A stretch of 64,000 nucleotides of DNA, from positions 62,001-126,000 of the forward strand of contig NZ_FOOU01000013.1 of assembly GCF_900113275.1 (NCBI RefSeq), given 5' to 3'. A program made the position numbers and the translations under genes. The stretch comes from Neptunomonas qingdaonensis (GTDB taxonomy: Bacteria > Pseudomonadota > Gammaproteobacteria > Pseudomonadales > Balneatricaceae). Below, one piece after another: positions 53,759-63,133 of this stretch (its first letter is position 1; the number at the start of each line of letters is the position of its first letter). The notes under the pieces are model-generated. The model was not told where the DNA came from. It made no database searches and was given only the letters and a program-made list of their open reading frames with translations.

Positions 53759-55774
53759 CTATAAGCACACTTCAACCCGATTACGCCCTTTTTCTTTTGC
53801 CCGATAAAGGGCTGAATCAGCGCGTTCGAGTAATTTATCCAAGTTTTCCGCATTATCCCACTGCGCAACACCAAAAGAGCAATGTTGGCGTGGCAGACCA
53901 TCAATCACGATATCACACACCGCTATACGAACAGTCTCAGCAACACGTTGCGCATTGTTAATGTCTGTTTCAGGAAAAATAAGTACGAACTCATCGCCCC
54001 CCCAACGTCCCCGGATATCACCTCGACGAGTGGTAGACCCCAATACATCAGCGATACTCTTTAATACCTTATCCCCGGCCAGGTGACCATATGTATCATT
54101 GACCGTCTTAAAATAATCGATATCAAAAATTACAATTGATAATGGTCGGGTATAACGTTTAGCAAGCGCTGAGGACTGCTGAAATGCATCATCAAGCTGA
54201 CGACGATTCGCTAAGCCGGTTAAGCTATCGGTTAGCGACATGCTTTCAATTTTTTTCTGATCCGTTATGTCAGCCGACACTTCTGTATAACCAATAACCG
54301 TGCCATACATGTCCCTATGTGGCTCAATTTCGCTCGATACCCAGTAGTCATACCCTAGTTTGTTTCTATGTAATAACTCACCGGACCACACCTTGTTCTG
54401 CTTGATGGTGCGCCAGATAGTGCGATAGACATCAGTTGGAACCTCAGGGTGTCGAAACATCGAATGCGGCTTGCCAACCAGCTCATCAGAGGAATACCCC
54501 GAGAGATCGCAATACGCTTTTGAGACTTCGCTAATAATACCATCCTTCGTTATTGAGCACGAAACTACATACTTATTAAGCATTTGAAGATAACGCGTCA
54601 ATGAATAGTTCGCTTCTTCAAATTTTAGTGTTCGTAGTACCACTTCTCGCTTAAGACGCTGATTAATCACCCATAACACCAGTGCTAATATTGATAGGGT
54701 TACTAACACCAGAATTGAGGAGTAAATCCAACGTAAGTGAGCATCCTCTCCGGCATAATAGGTAACATAATCAATACCCTCAATTTCACCGTTTATAGGC
54801 GCCAGCCCCAGGCTTTTATAGATGTCTGCAATACGTAAAAAACGGTTAGCGCTAAAATATCCCAGCTCGACAAGTTCAGGCTGGATAAGACGTGCGGTGC
54901 GCTCGGCTTCATACAGAAGGTGCTCTCTGCTTTTATCAGTCTTAAGATTATTTAGAATCCAATCGACCATCTCTTCCTGATGCCCTATTGCATACAGCCA
55001 ACCTTTAAGGCTCGCACGACGAAAAGCCAGGACCTGCTCCTTATTTTCTCTCAAATAGCTTTCTTCAACAAAAATCATATCCCCATAAAAATCGATACCG
55101 TAATTTGCTGGCGATAGGATATTAATGGGGATGCCTCTTTCTTTAAAATAGAAAGGTTGATCCGTAATATAGGCTGACATTGCATCTATATCACCGCTGA
55201 TTAATGCATCATCACGAAAGCTATGCGCTATGTGGGTGTGATCTTCGTCAGTTAATCCTAACTCTGTAAACATCGCCAATAAGACTGCATCATCAATATT
55301 GCGTTGATACATGATTTTCTTATTCTTGAGCTCTAACGGACTCAGAATTCCCGAGGATTCAAGCGTTATTAGTACCATAGGAGAGTGTTGAAAAATGGCA
55401 GCAACAACGACCAAGGGACGCCCTTCCAGTCGGGAGAGCACTAAACTGGAGTCCGCTATGCCGAAATGAGCATCACCGCTTAACACTATATCTGTAGCGC
55501 TGCGTTCTGTATCAACTTCGCGGATATCGACATCGATGCCTTCTTCTGCAAAATACCCTTCTTTTAAGGCCGCATAAAAACCGGCAAACTGAAACTGATG
55601 TTTCCATTTAAGCTGTAAAACCACTTTATCCGCAGCAAGCGCAGCCGGTGAAAAAGTGATGAGACATAAGAGCAAAGTAATGCTCAGGCCTGGATTTAGA
55701 TTGCATATTAATACTCTACAGAAAGCTTTTATATCAGCCTTCAATAAAACCAACGTCAGAGGCACTCGATACAC
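53759..55774 (-). CDS. NMT1/THI5-like sensor, PAS and GGDEF diguanylate cyclase
   Basis: A signal/TM segment (about 28-47) leads to a periplasmic NMT1/THI5-like binding domain (about 50-340; LQLKWKHQFQFAGFYAALKEGYF). A TM helix (about 348-368), a PAS domain (about 395-505; DLSGYSSDELVGKPHSMFRHP) and a GGDEF domain (about 510-668) follow, with intact WGGDEF and I-site RRGD five residues earlier. NMT1 domains bind pyrimidine or thiamine precursors or similar small molecules, so the protein should couple such a ligand to c-di-GMP. The start is a GTG. The active site is canonical, unlike the CHASE protein at 13.5 kb. Confidence 0.92.
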   Translation of the reverse strand: MYRVPLTLVLLKADIKAFCRVLICNLNPGLSITLLLCLITFSPAALAADKVVLQLKWKHQFQFAGFYAALKEGYFAEEGIDVDIREVDTERSATDIVLSGDAHFGIADSSLVLSRLEGRPLVVVAAIFQHSPMVLITLESSGILSPLELKNKKIMYQRNIDDAVLLAMFTELGLTDEDHTHIAHSFRDDALISGDIDAMSAYITDQPFYFKERGIPINILSPANYGIDFYGDMIFVEESYLRENKEQVLAFRRASLKGWLYAIGHQEEMVDWILNNLKTDKSREHLLYEAERTARLIQPELVELGYFSANRFLRIADIYKSLGLAPINGEIEGIDYVTYYAGEDAHLRWIYSSILVLVTLSILALVLWVINQRLKREVVLRTLKFEEANYSLTRYLQMLNKYVVSCSITKDGIISEVSKAYCDLSGYSSDELVGKPHSMFRHPEVPTDVYRTIWRTIKQNKVWSGELLHRNKLGYDYWVSSEIEPHRDMYGTVIGYTEVSADITDQKKIESMSLTDSLTGLANRRQLDDAFQQSSALAKRYTRPLSIVIFDIDYFKTVNDTYGHLAGDKVLKSIADVLGSTTRRGDIRGRWGGDEFVLIFPETDINNAQRVAETVRIAVCDIVIDGLPRQHCSFGVAQWDNAENLDKLLERADSALYRAKEKGRNRVEVCL

Positions 55775-55900
55775 ACCTGTATTTTTTTATATTAACTATT
55801 TTTTATTTTAATGAAGTATAGATGAAGAAAATATTTCTACATTATTCTGTACTATCACAGAAAAATGAATCAGCTTGACATCTGAGTGACCCGAAAGCAG

Positions 55901-55930
55901 AAAAGGAAAGGGAAGGAAAGGAAAGGAAAG
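55901..55930. repeat. GGAAA-type pentamer repeat
   Basis: About six near-perfect purine pentamers (GGAAA/GGGAA) in the 204-base gap between the GGDEF gene and the next minus-strand gene. Confidence 0.75.
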
Positions 55931-55978
55931 ACCCACTATGTCATTCCTGAGTTAATATAGCGGGTCAATTTACAGCAT

Positions 55979-56389
55979 TTAGCGGGCTTGAAGCAGTACC
56001 GGGTGCTGCTGGCGATCCAGAATAGTGTAACCGGACAGGTCCTGCCCCATCATCAGATCATTCGCCATTTGGTTCAGATAGGGCTCAGCGGCTTCAGTCG
56101 GGGGCGCTTCACCATTATTACCGCCTAAACCGGCAATCAACACGAAGCTCCAATCATCCACAATGGCATCTGCCTCTTTAATAAGCGCTTCAAAACTATC
56201 GATTTCTTCAGGTAATTTATCAACACACATCAATGGAGTAACGGTCCCTGTCTCATGAGAAGCATTATCTTTCTTTTTCTTGTTACCTTCTGCGCGCGCA
56301 AAAAGCATAAGCAGACGTTGTGGTTGTTCCTGCTGCTTAGCGGCTTCAAGCAGCTTGGTAAATTCTCCTGACACTTGCCCCTTAAACAT
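55979..56389 (-). CDS. Small conserved protein of unknown function
   Basis: The 136-residue cytosolic protein has FTKLLEAAKQQEQPQRLLMLF, LMCVDKLPEEIDSFEALIKEA and DWSFVLIAGLGG. Pseudomonad relatives are often labelled 'ribonucleotide reductase subunit alpha', but at this size it has none of the catalytic barrel of that enzyme, so the label should not be used. GGAGG eight bases before the ATG (MFKGQV) fixes the start; an upstream GTG overlaps that site. Single gene; function unknown. Confidence 0.8.
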   Translation of the reverse strand: MFKGQVSGEFTKLLEAAKQQEQPQRLLMLFARAEGNKKKKDNASHETGTVTPLMCVDKLPEEIDSFEALIKEADAIVDDWSFVLIAGLGGNNGEAPPTEAAEPYLNQMANDLMMGQDLSGYTILDRQQHPVLLQAR

Positions 56390-56550
56390 TGTAAATACCT
56401 CCACAAAAAGATCACTCTATTCTGTCATAACTACAAGGTTTTGTTTATTCCTCTGAGGGAGTATATGAAGCAGCCTATAAAGATCAGCAGGGTGGCGGGG
56501 AAACTGACCAGGAAACTATTGCGGGTATCTGTACTCTAATCGATAGAGAC

Positions 56551-56598
56551 TCTCATCACAGTTTTCATCACAGCTCTCATTGCAGTTCTCATCACTGA
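56551..56598. repeat. Four tandem 12-bp repeats upstream of fumC
   Basis: Units TCTCATCACAGT, TTTCATCACAGC, TCTCATTGCAGT and TCTCATCACTGA end 29 bases before the fumC start, so they lie in its promoter or leader. Confidence 0.8.
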
Positions 56599-56627
56599 AA
56601 TATGAGCTGATTTTGCAGGAGAATATC

Positions 56628-57995
56628 ATGACGAAAACACGCCAGGAAAGCGACAGCATGGGCCAATTAAGCGTCCCGGAGAACGCACTCTACGGTGCAC
56701 AAACACAAAGGGCTATTAACAACTTCCCCGTAAGCGGAGCACGTTTGCCAGAAGCCTTTATACGCGCGCTGATTCACGCAAAAGCATCGGCGGCCAGCGT
56801 CAATGCCTCATTGAATGAAATCCCTGATGAGATGGCACAGGCCATTTGCAAAGCAAGCAATAACTTGTTGGCTGACCCTGAAATAATGCAACATTTTCCG
56901 GTAGACATCTTTCAAACCGGATCAGGCACCAGCACCAATATGAATGCCAATGAAGTATTAGCAACACTGGCAAGCAGAATCTCAGGTCATCCTATCCATC
57001 CAAATGATCATATCAACCATGGCCAAAGCAGTAACGACATCATTCCCTCGGTTCTGCATATCAGCGCTGCGGTTGAGTTATCCGAACAATTACTCCCAGC
57101 CCTGCACCATTTAGTTAACGAAATTAACCGCAAAGCAGAGACTGTTGAACATTGCATAAAAACAGGCCGTACTCACCTGATGGATGCTATGCCCATCAAA
57201 TTAAGCCAATGCATGGGGGGGTGGGCAGCGCAGATAGAAAGTAACATCAAACACATCAAGCAGCTACAACCGAGCCTGCAACAACTCGCTCAGGGCGGCA
57301 CGGCAGTGGGAACGGGTATCAACGCCCATCCAGACTTCTCCTCACTCTTCTGCAAAGAGATCAGCGCCAGAACCAGTGTTTTATTCACACCCGCCGATAA
57401 CTTTTTTTCAGGCATCAGTTCACAAGACACAGCCGTGGCGCTGTCAGGTCAGCTGAAAACCACAGCCGTATCGCTGATGAAAATCGCCAATGACTTACGC
57501 TGGATGAATTCAGGACCACTGGCAGGACTTGGAGAAATCGAATTAGAAGCTTTACAGCCTGGCTCATCTATCATGCCAGGAAAAGTAAACCCCGTCATTC
57601 CGGAAGCCGTTGCTATGGTGGCCGCACAAGTTATCGGTAATGACACGACAATCACCGTTGCTGGCCAGTCAGGAAATTTTGAATTAAACGTAATGCTGCC
57701 GGTAATTGCCAGTAATCTACTCACCAGCATCCAACTACTCTCCTCTGCCAGCCAATTACTGGCAGATAAAGCAATAGCAACATTTCAGGTTAATGAAGAC
57801 AAGCTAAATGAAACACTCTCACGCAACCCGATACTGGTAACCGCTTTGAACCCCATTATAGGCTACCAAAAAGCAGCTGAGATCGCTAAGCAAGCCTATA
57901 AGGAAAAACGTGCAGTTATTGAGGTGGCGGCAGAACATACGGACTTAACCATTGAAGAACTAACCGAGTTGCTGAATCCTGAAAAACTCGTCTAG
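56628..57995 (+). CDS. fumC: Class II fumarate hydratase
   Basis: FumC interconverts fumarate and malate without an iron-sulfur cluster. Signatures are QTGSGTSTNMNANEV, HINHGQSSNDIIPS, KTGRTHLMDAMP and the loop GSSIMPGKVNPVIPE, which carries the catalytic Ser. The 455-residue length matches. The ATG at MTKTRQESDS has AGGAG eight bases upstream; an earlier in-frame ATG lies within the 12-bp repeat region. It forms a single transcription unit with a strong terminator. Confidence 0.95.
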   Translation: MTKTRQESDSMGQLSVPENALYGAQTQRAINNFPVSGARLPEAFIRALIHAKASAASVNASLNEIPDEMAQAICKASNNLLADPEIMQHFPVDIFQTGSGTSTNMNANEVLATLASRISGHPIHPNDHINHGQSSNDIIPSVLHISAAVELSEQLLPALHHLVNEINRKAETVEHCIKTGRTHLMDAMPIKLSQCMGGWAAQIESNIKHIKQLQPSLQQLAQGGTAVGTGINAHPDFSSLFCKEISARTSVLFTPADNFFSGISSQDTAVALSGQLKTTAVSLMKIANDLRWMNSGPLAGLGEIELEALQPGSSIMPGKVNPVIPEAVAMVAAQVIGNDTTITVAGQSGNFELNVMLPVIASNLLTSIQLLSSASQLLADKAIATFQVNEDKLNETLSRNPILVTALNPIIGYQKAAEIAKQAYKEKRAVIEVAAEHTDLTIEELTELLNPEKLV

Positions 57996-58049
57996 TCTAG
58001 CGGGGTAGTATCGAGCTGGACATGGATCTTACTTGCTGTAAAACGCAAA

Positions 58050-58090
58050 AAGCCAAATCAATATTGCTATTGATTTGGCCTCTTTATATC
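58050..58090 (+). terminator. Terminator of fumC
   Basis: 12-bp perfect arms GCCAAATCAATA and TATTGATTTGGC around TTGC, followed by CTCTTTATAT. Confidence 0.88.
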
Positions 58091-58190
58091 TTACTTCTTC
58101 GCGATTCCAGACAATAAGCGCAACACTCATAGTGGAACGGTGATAGGTGGTTATCCCGCTTCATCTCGCCAAAATCTAAAAGTAATCATT

Positions 58191-59098
58191 ATGAGTTTTC
58201 AGCAGTTATCCGAAAGGGAAATGATAGCAGGTTTCGTTACTTATTTCGCAGGGATTTAACGAAGCAGATATTTCCCCTGCATCAACGTACGCCGTTCAAC
58301 GGTCGGGAGAGAAATCAAACGTAACAGCTCAAAAATATCAGCCGGACGTAGCTGAGATATTGACTCAGAACTGTCTTCAACAAGCGAGCAAGCACAGAAA
58401 ACCATCCAATATCGTAGTGTATGTTGAATGGGCACTAAGTCTTGACTGGTATCCTGAGTAGATTAGCGCTGTCAGTAAGATTATTGGGTATCGTCTTAGC
58501 CATGAGTGGATTTATCGCCTTGTGGCTGCGGATAAAGCACTTGGCTGGCAGTTATTTTGGCATTTACGACAAGGTCATAAGCGATATGGACGAGGTGAAA
58601 ATGGTAAACGTTCACCGATTCCAAACCCCGTCTCTATTGATGAAAGACCGGCTATTTTTGGTACTTGAGAGAGTGTAGGCGATTGGGAGGCGGGTACTGT
58701 GTGAGGAAAACAAGGTACAGGGGGCTGGTGACGTTTGCCGAGCGAAGAAATAGCGGGTCGACAGTAAGCATTTGAACGTCATCACTCAGGCAATTATAGA
58801 TAATGTGGATACCATCACCTGGTGAATTCGCAGCGCACGAGGAGATAGCCAAAAGCCTTGATGCCAAAATGTACTTTGCACATCCGTATTCATCCTGGGT
58901 ACGCGACGTGAATGAAAACTTTAATGGATTGCTCAGACAATATATTCCGAAGGGAACTGATTTGCGTGGAGTGAGCGACGAACGAGCGAAACAGATACAG
59001 ACCGGATAAACTTAAGACCGAGAAAGTATCTTGGTTTTAAGCAACCGTACAAGATTTTTGAGGAACTGTGTCAGGCTGCAGGCGAGTGTTGCGCTTAG
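58191..59098 (+). pseudogene. Decayed IS30-family transposase
   Basis: Fragments in two or three frames align in order with IS30 transposases: MSFQQLSEREMIAGF at the start, then RKPSNIVVYVEW, SHEWIYRLVAADKALGW, PNPVSIDERPAIFGT, then SVGDWEAGTV, GLVTFAERRN, FAAHEEIAKSLDAKMYFAHP, NGLLRQYIPKGTDLRGVSDE and RPRKYLGFKQPYKIFEELC. Several in-frame stops interrupt it: TAG where PEQIS is expected, TGA where an Arg precedes the SVGDWE segment, and others. The second catalytic Asp region (SDNGKEF) is deleted. It cannot make a working enzyme. I could not find terminal inverted repeats. Confidence 0.88.
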
Positions 59099-59131
59099 AA
59101 GTTGAGCCGCGCTTTGTATCTTATTAGCATA

Positions 59132-59175
59132 GGTAGCGAGGACAAGATTTGAACCAACGACCTTCTAATTATGAG
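59132..59175 (-). pseudogene. Degenerate 3' half of an initiator tRNA (tRNA-fMet-like)
   Basis: Read on the minus strand the 44 bases begin CTCATAA (CAU anticodon loop), continue AGGTCGT and GGTTCAAATC (T-arm), and end CGCTACC at the acceptor end. By my hand count 35 of 44 positions match remembered E. coli initiator tRNA. The T-stem and anticodon stem are no longer paired, and no 5' half precedes it, so it is not functional. tRNA 3' ends are common integration sites, and it adjoins the IS30 remnant and an AT-rich cluster. Confidence 0.65.
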
Positions 59176-59213
59176 AATTAAAATTTTGAGATATATTAAG
59201 GTTCTCAAAAATC

Positions 59214-59260
59214 TGTTCGGCGTCTACTGTCTTGGCCGGTAATCCTATTTTCGCCGAACA
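59214..59260. repeat. Inverted repeat at the start of the AT-rich cluster
   Basis: Arms TGTTCGGCG (59214-59222) and CGCCGAACA (59252-59260) are perfect over 9 bp with a 29-base loop. The rest of 59176-59404 is AT-rich with no gene. Confidence 0.6.
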
Positions 59261-59404
59261 ATCAATTTGTGCGAGAAAAAAAGCAATAAGGTAAAGAAAG
59301 GAAGCAAGCAACTCTTGATAAAAGTATTTCTTAAATGTTTTTCTAAAGTATTTAGGGTTAAGTTAGGAAACCACTTAAATCTAAATTATACTTTATTTAC
59401 GAAA

Positions 59405-61852
59405 TCAGTTGCTTTCTCCAAGAAAAAGAGGCTCACCATCATTCACTCCACCACGAATAATACCATCGTCAACATAGACACCGGCTGTTGTAGATAGCCT
59501 TAGTGTTGTTACAGGCTTGACTTTTAAGGGGCTGTAAATCTTCGTCCCTGTTAACAAATTAAAAATTTCAGGAAATATATCCTGTAACACTGAAATTTTT
59601 TCTTTATCGATAACCTCATTGTTTGGAAGCTTAATAGCTAAAAATGTACCAAACCGGTCTTGTATATCAAGACGGCTTATTTCTTCTGGCGCATACCCCT
59701 TCAACATAGTACAGTTTTTAGTCAAGTATGGTCCATGATCACCATTAATAATTATTATTGCATTTTTATCTCGAGTCCGAATAGTTTCAATGTCTTTTTT
59801 CATTTCAATATTCGCAATACTGAGGCGCCTTTTAAACCTTTCGGTTTCATCAGGCAAGCACTTACCTGAGTTTTGGCTATGACTTGGGCCAGTGTGTGTG
59901 TATATAAAACGAGGTTGCTCAGGAGCTGAATCTAAAAACTTATATTTCGCACTTAAAAACTGATCATGAGTAATTTGATCATACTCCGCACCAACATCAA
60001 ATCTAAACTGTCCCTCTTTTATCGATTGAATTACATAAGGTAGGGCACTGACCCCTTTAGTTTCAGATATTTTTATATTAGGGTAGGTGACTTTATAATT
60101 AATTTCTTTTTCACTTCCTCTAAAAAAATAATCATTATTGAAATACCCAGCAGTTTTATAATTATTATAGTGTAGAACGTCTAATACGAATGCATTCCCT
60201 CTAGTGCTTTCTTTTAAATCAGAAAAACTAGTTTCATATTTAATATCAAGAACACTGCCCATTGTTGTTATGCTCGCAGCTTCAATAGAATAGGTATTCG
60301 GGTAGATAGTAAAGCCCATGCCTTTCAAATACTTTTCCTGATGACTATTATCGATACCGTACTGAAGCATGGTTTCATTTATCACATAAGAATCATAGGT
60401 TAGCAAATAAATACTATTTTTTTTCTGAAAATCCATACCTAAAGCTTTTATTCTTTCTTTAGATACTAATGTTTTTATCGACTCACCCTCTGCATCCATC
60501 GAAGTATTGTCATTATCTGAATCAACAATAAATCCACTCATGCTATTAGTAAGAAAAATTACTACACTAAAAGAAAATATATATTTATTGTTAACTTTTG
60601 TTAGCAAATAGGTTAAGAAAAATCCTGCGACAAAAAATGGGAACAACCGTGTTAAATTAGCTTCATTGTGAAAGCTAAAATAATTGCTAAACATTGGCAT
60701 ATAAAATATCACAGCCAAAGAAAAAAATAGTGCCGCTTGAAGTATACGTTTATCAATCAATACAGACAGTTTGAAAGGCAAGTAAACTAAAGCAAGTACA
60801 AGGGCAAAAAAAGCAAATACTAATGACTGAATAAAATATATCATCAGTAAATCTTTTGAATTGGCAATTAAATATTGCGCCAACGGAAGGTAGAGCAAAA
60901 AAACAAAAGTAAAGTCTAGATAATTTAAAGATTCTCGCTCCTTAACATATTTAAACTTTCTAATCATTGCTAATTTAAAAAAAACAAATACGATAAATAA
61001 GGTTGGTATAATTTTGTAGTACTCTTTTGATGTGGAAAAAAAGTCCTTTGTTACACCAGCAGGCAAATACCTTTCCAGCACATGTGTGATAATAAAATAA
61101 CCTAGAAATATCAATAATAAATCAAAAAATATATGCTTAAAAAACTTAATAGTGTTATTGTTATAAACTTTATTTATTTTAACTAGATTTTTATAAATAA
61201 TATTTTTAACCAACGAAAAAACATTATTCATTGTCCAATAAAGCACAAGGGCTACAGGCATTGAATAAAGAACAACCAAGAATAAACCAGCTATCACATA
61301 TACTTGTATTTTATCTTTCTTAGTAAGACTACTCGCATAAACATAGGCAGAAACTAAGTTTATAGCTGTCATAACAAAAGGCATTAGGTTAATATGCCAC
61401 TCACCTATAGATAGTAATCCGTCTGGTTTGCTTAAGTCCTCAAAAATAAAAAATGAAACATTGCTTAAAGCCCCATACTGGCTTATTAATTGGTAAGCAG
61501 CAAAGAAAAATGGAACTTGGATAAGCAAGCCTACGCTGCTACGAACTGCCATTAACGGATGATAATGATTAAGGCTATAAAGCATTCTTGTCATCATAAA
61601 GCGCTCTTGGCCTTTAAAAGCTAACTTTATTTCTTTTAGCTTTTTCGCCATTCTCTCTTGAGCACATCGATCTTCGGCCTGCCATTTATCCGACATATAA
61701 TAAACGGGTATTAAAGCGATATTAACAATCAAACTTAGAACTAAAATCGCCAATCCATAGGAATGCACTAAGTCATAAGACTTGGCAAATACCAACCCCA
61801 TACTCCACTCAATGGGAAGAATAAAAATTGCGTATAAAATATCTAATACCAT
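59405..61852 (-). CDS. YidC/Oxa1-like domain fused to a sulfatase/LtaS-superfamily domain
   Basis: Residues about 20-220 follow the YidC/Oxa1 insertase core: LAILVLSLIVNIALIPVYYM, MAKKLKEIKLAFKGQ, LLIQVPFFFAAYQLI and PVALVLYWTMNNVFSLV. About 235-440 hold more TM helices. The C-terminal part (about 475-790) is an alkaline-phosphatase-superfamily domain with candidate metal ligands D487 (TYDSY), T529/T530 (ASITTM), H658 (GPSHSQ) and D705/H706 (NGDHGP), the pattern of sulfatases and lipoteichoic-acid synthases. It starts two bases after the glycerophosphotransferase gene. A role in polymerising or modifying a phosphate- or phosphonate-containing surface polymer is inferred. Strongly AT-rich. Confidence 0.82.
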   Translation of the reverse strand: MVLDILYAIFILPIEWSMGLVFAKSYDLVHSYGLAILVLSLIVNIALIPVYYMSDKWQAEDRCAQERMAKKLKEIKLAFKGQERFMMTRMLYSLNHYHPLMAVRSSVGLLIQVPFFFAAYQLISQYGALSNVSFFIFEDLSKPDGLLSIGEWHINLMPFVMTAINLVSAYVYASSLTKKDKIQVYVIAGLFLVVLYSMPVALVLYWTMNNVFSLVKNIIYKNLVKINKVYNNNTIKFFKHIFFDLLLIFLGYFIITHVLERYLPAGVTKDFFSTSKEYYKIIPTLFIVFVFFKLAMIRKFKYVKERESLNYLDFTFVFLLYLPLAQYLIANSKDLLMIYFIQSLVFAFFALVLALVYLPFKLSVLIDKRILQAALFFSLAVIFYMPMFSNYFSFHNEANLTRLFPFFVAGFFLTYLLTKVNNKYIFSFSVVIFLTNSMSGFIVDSDNDNTSMDAEGESIKTLVSKERIKALGMDFQKKNSIYLLTYDSYVINETMLQYGIDNSHQEKYLKGMGFTIYPNTYSIEAASITTMGSVLDIKYETSFSDLKESTRGNAFVLDVLHYNNYKTAGYFNNDYFFRGSEKEINYKVTYPNIKISETKGVSALPYVIQSIKEGQFRFDVGAEYDQITHDQFLSAKYKFLDSAPEQPRFIYTHTGPSHSQNSGKCLPDETERFKRRLSIANIEMKKDIETIRTRDKNAIIIINGDHGPYLTKNCTMLKGYAPEEISRLDIQDRFGTFLAIKLPNNEVIDKEKISVLQDIFPEIFNLLTGTKIYSPLKVKPVTTLRLSTTAGVYVDDGIIRGGVNDGEPLFLGESN

Positions 61853-61854
61853 GC

Positions 61855-63129
61855 TTATAAATCTTCCATAATTTTAACCAAATTATCCGCGATTACGCTC
61901 CCTGAGTGCTTATAGTTGTAGAGACTATCATCTCTAAAAGCTCGCAATTCCACTTTCTTTTTTGGGTCAGTTAACAATCTTTCAACCACGCCTGAAATAT
62001 TATTCAAATCATCTGAACTTATGCACTCGCCAATTTTATTTAAAACATCTAGCTCCCATACTTTATAGGGCAAATCATTTGCTTCTTGCCCTATAAAGCT
62101 GTAATCAAGCTCTACAGTAATAACAGGCTTTTCAAAAACAAATGCATAATCAAACACAATACCTGACAAAGCCGAAATCAAAATATCTGAATCCCTTAAA
62201 CTCTCAAAGTTATCTGGTGAGTTATCCCACTTTATATTTTCAAAAGAACTAAGCTCGTCTTTAACAGCTACAATAATCTCTGGCTCTGCCATATAGCTTT
62301 GCGGGTGCGGTCTTATAATGACCTCGTAGCCTTGATTAAGAAGTGCTTTAATGGGCTTTGCACCAAATATTTTTAGTAAGTTATGCTCGCCCCAAGTTGG
62401 TGCTACTAAAACTGTCTTTTTGTTTTTTGGTATAGAAGGCTTAGCGTTTTCTTTTTCAAGGCGCAAACCTAACACATCCATATAAGGGCATCCTGCTTTT
62501 ACTAAAGTCTTTTTATGGAAATTTCGAAGATCCTCAAGAACACGTATTGTTTTTTCTTGATGAGCACCGCTGCAGAAAATGCTGTCATAGTATTCGAACG
62601 AATAAAGCTTATATGTCCCCATATCTGTAGGCGCATGAACAATATGAGCATAATGCCCTACGCCCTTAGAGCGACGAATCTGCAAGACACCTATCCCTGG
62701 AGTTGTCATCACACAAACTTTTGCCTCAAGCATATTCAAGTATGTGTAAGCTTTATTGCCTTTCCCAATATAGCGCGTACTAATGTAATCAGTTCTAAAA
62801 CTCAGTCCTTCATCTTCTTCGGAGGATGTTAAGTAGACAGCCTCAACACCTTTTTTATTTAACGCCTCAAGAATAGGTTTAAACGTATGCCAGTAATACT
62901 TACCTTCAGAATAAAAAACCAACTTATGTTTGTTTTTTTCAATATTTACTCCGAATAATGACACCACAAAGGATTTTATTTTGTAGTAAAACCCTTTCAT
63001 ACTGAAAAGAACTGTAGCTACCACTCCAACTAAAGCAGAAAGCAATATACTGCCACTACCGGGGTCAAGATATGCAAAAGCTGATGGCTGGTAAGATAAA
63101 AGTAACAAGGTAAATGCTATTTTTTCCAT
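61855..63129 (-). CDS. CDP-glycerol glycerophosphotransferase family protein
   Basis: The 424-residue protein starts with a signal-like hydrophobic stretch and YLDPGSGSILLSALVG, then a short TM (about 25-55), then a GT-B-like domain (about 75-420). The latter resembles TagB/TagF-type glycerophosphotransferases: APTDMGTYKLYSFEYYDSIF, KTVLVAPTWGEHNLL, GYEVIIRPHPQ and SDILISALSGIVFDYAFVFE. These enzymes add glycerol- or ribitol-phosphate to a polymer from CDP-alditols. The ATG four bases after the upstream gene is chosen since it gives the signal-like N-terminus; a start at 63180 would overlap the previous gene by 47 bases. Part of the AT-rich cluster. Confidence 0.85.
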   Translation of the reverse strand: MEKIAFTLLLLSYQPSAFAYLDPGSGSILLSALVGVVATVLFSMKGFYYKIKSFVVSLFGVNIEKNKHKLVFYSEGKYYWHTFKPILEALNKKGVEAVYLTSSEEDEGLSFRTDYISTRYIGKGNKAYTYLNMLEAKVCVMTTPGIGVLQIRRSKGVGHYAHIVHAPTDMGTYKLYSFEYYDSIFCSGAHQEKTIRVLEDLRNFHKKTLVKAGCPYMDVLGLRLEKENAKPSIPKNKKTVLVAPTWGEHNLLKIFGAKPIKALLNQGYEVIIRPHPQSYMAEPEIIVAVKDELSSFENIKWDNSPDNFESLRDSDILISALSGIVFDYAFVFEKPVITVELDYSFIGQEANDLPYKVWELDVLNKIGECISSDDLNNISGVVERLLTDPKKKVELRAFRDDSLYNYKHSGSVIADNLVKIMEDL

Positions 63130-63133
63130 ATTT

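Noticed and set aside
55979-56389. 'Ribonucleotide reductase subunit alpha' label for the small protein
   Set aside because: At 136 residues it has no reductase barrel or catalytic Cys pattern; the label appears to be a propagated misnomer.
58442-58678. 78-codon plus frame in the IS30 region
   Set aside because: It is out of frame with the transposase remnant and begins inside it; the remnant's own frame explains the bases.
59132-59175. Intact tRNA gene
   Set aside because: Only the 3' half is recognisable and its stems no longer pair.
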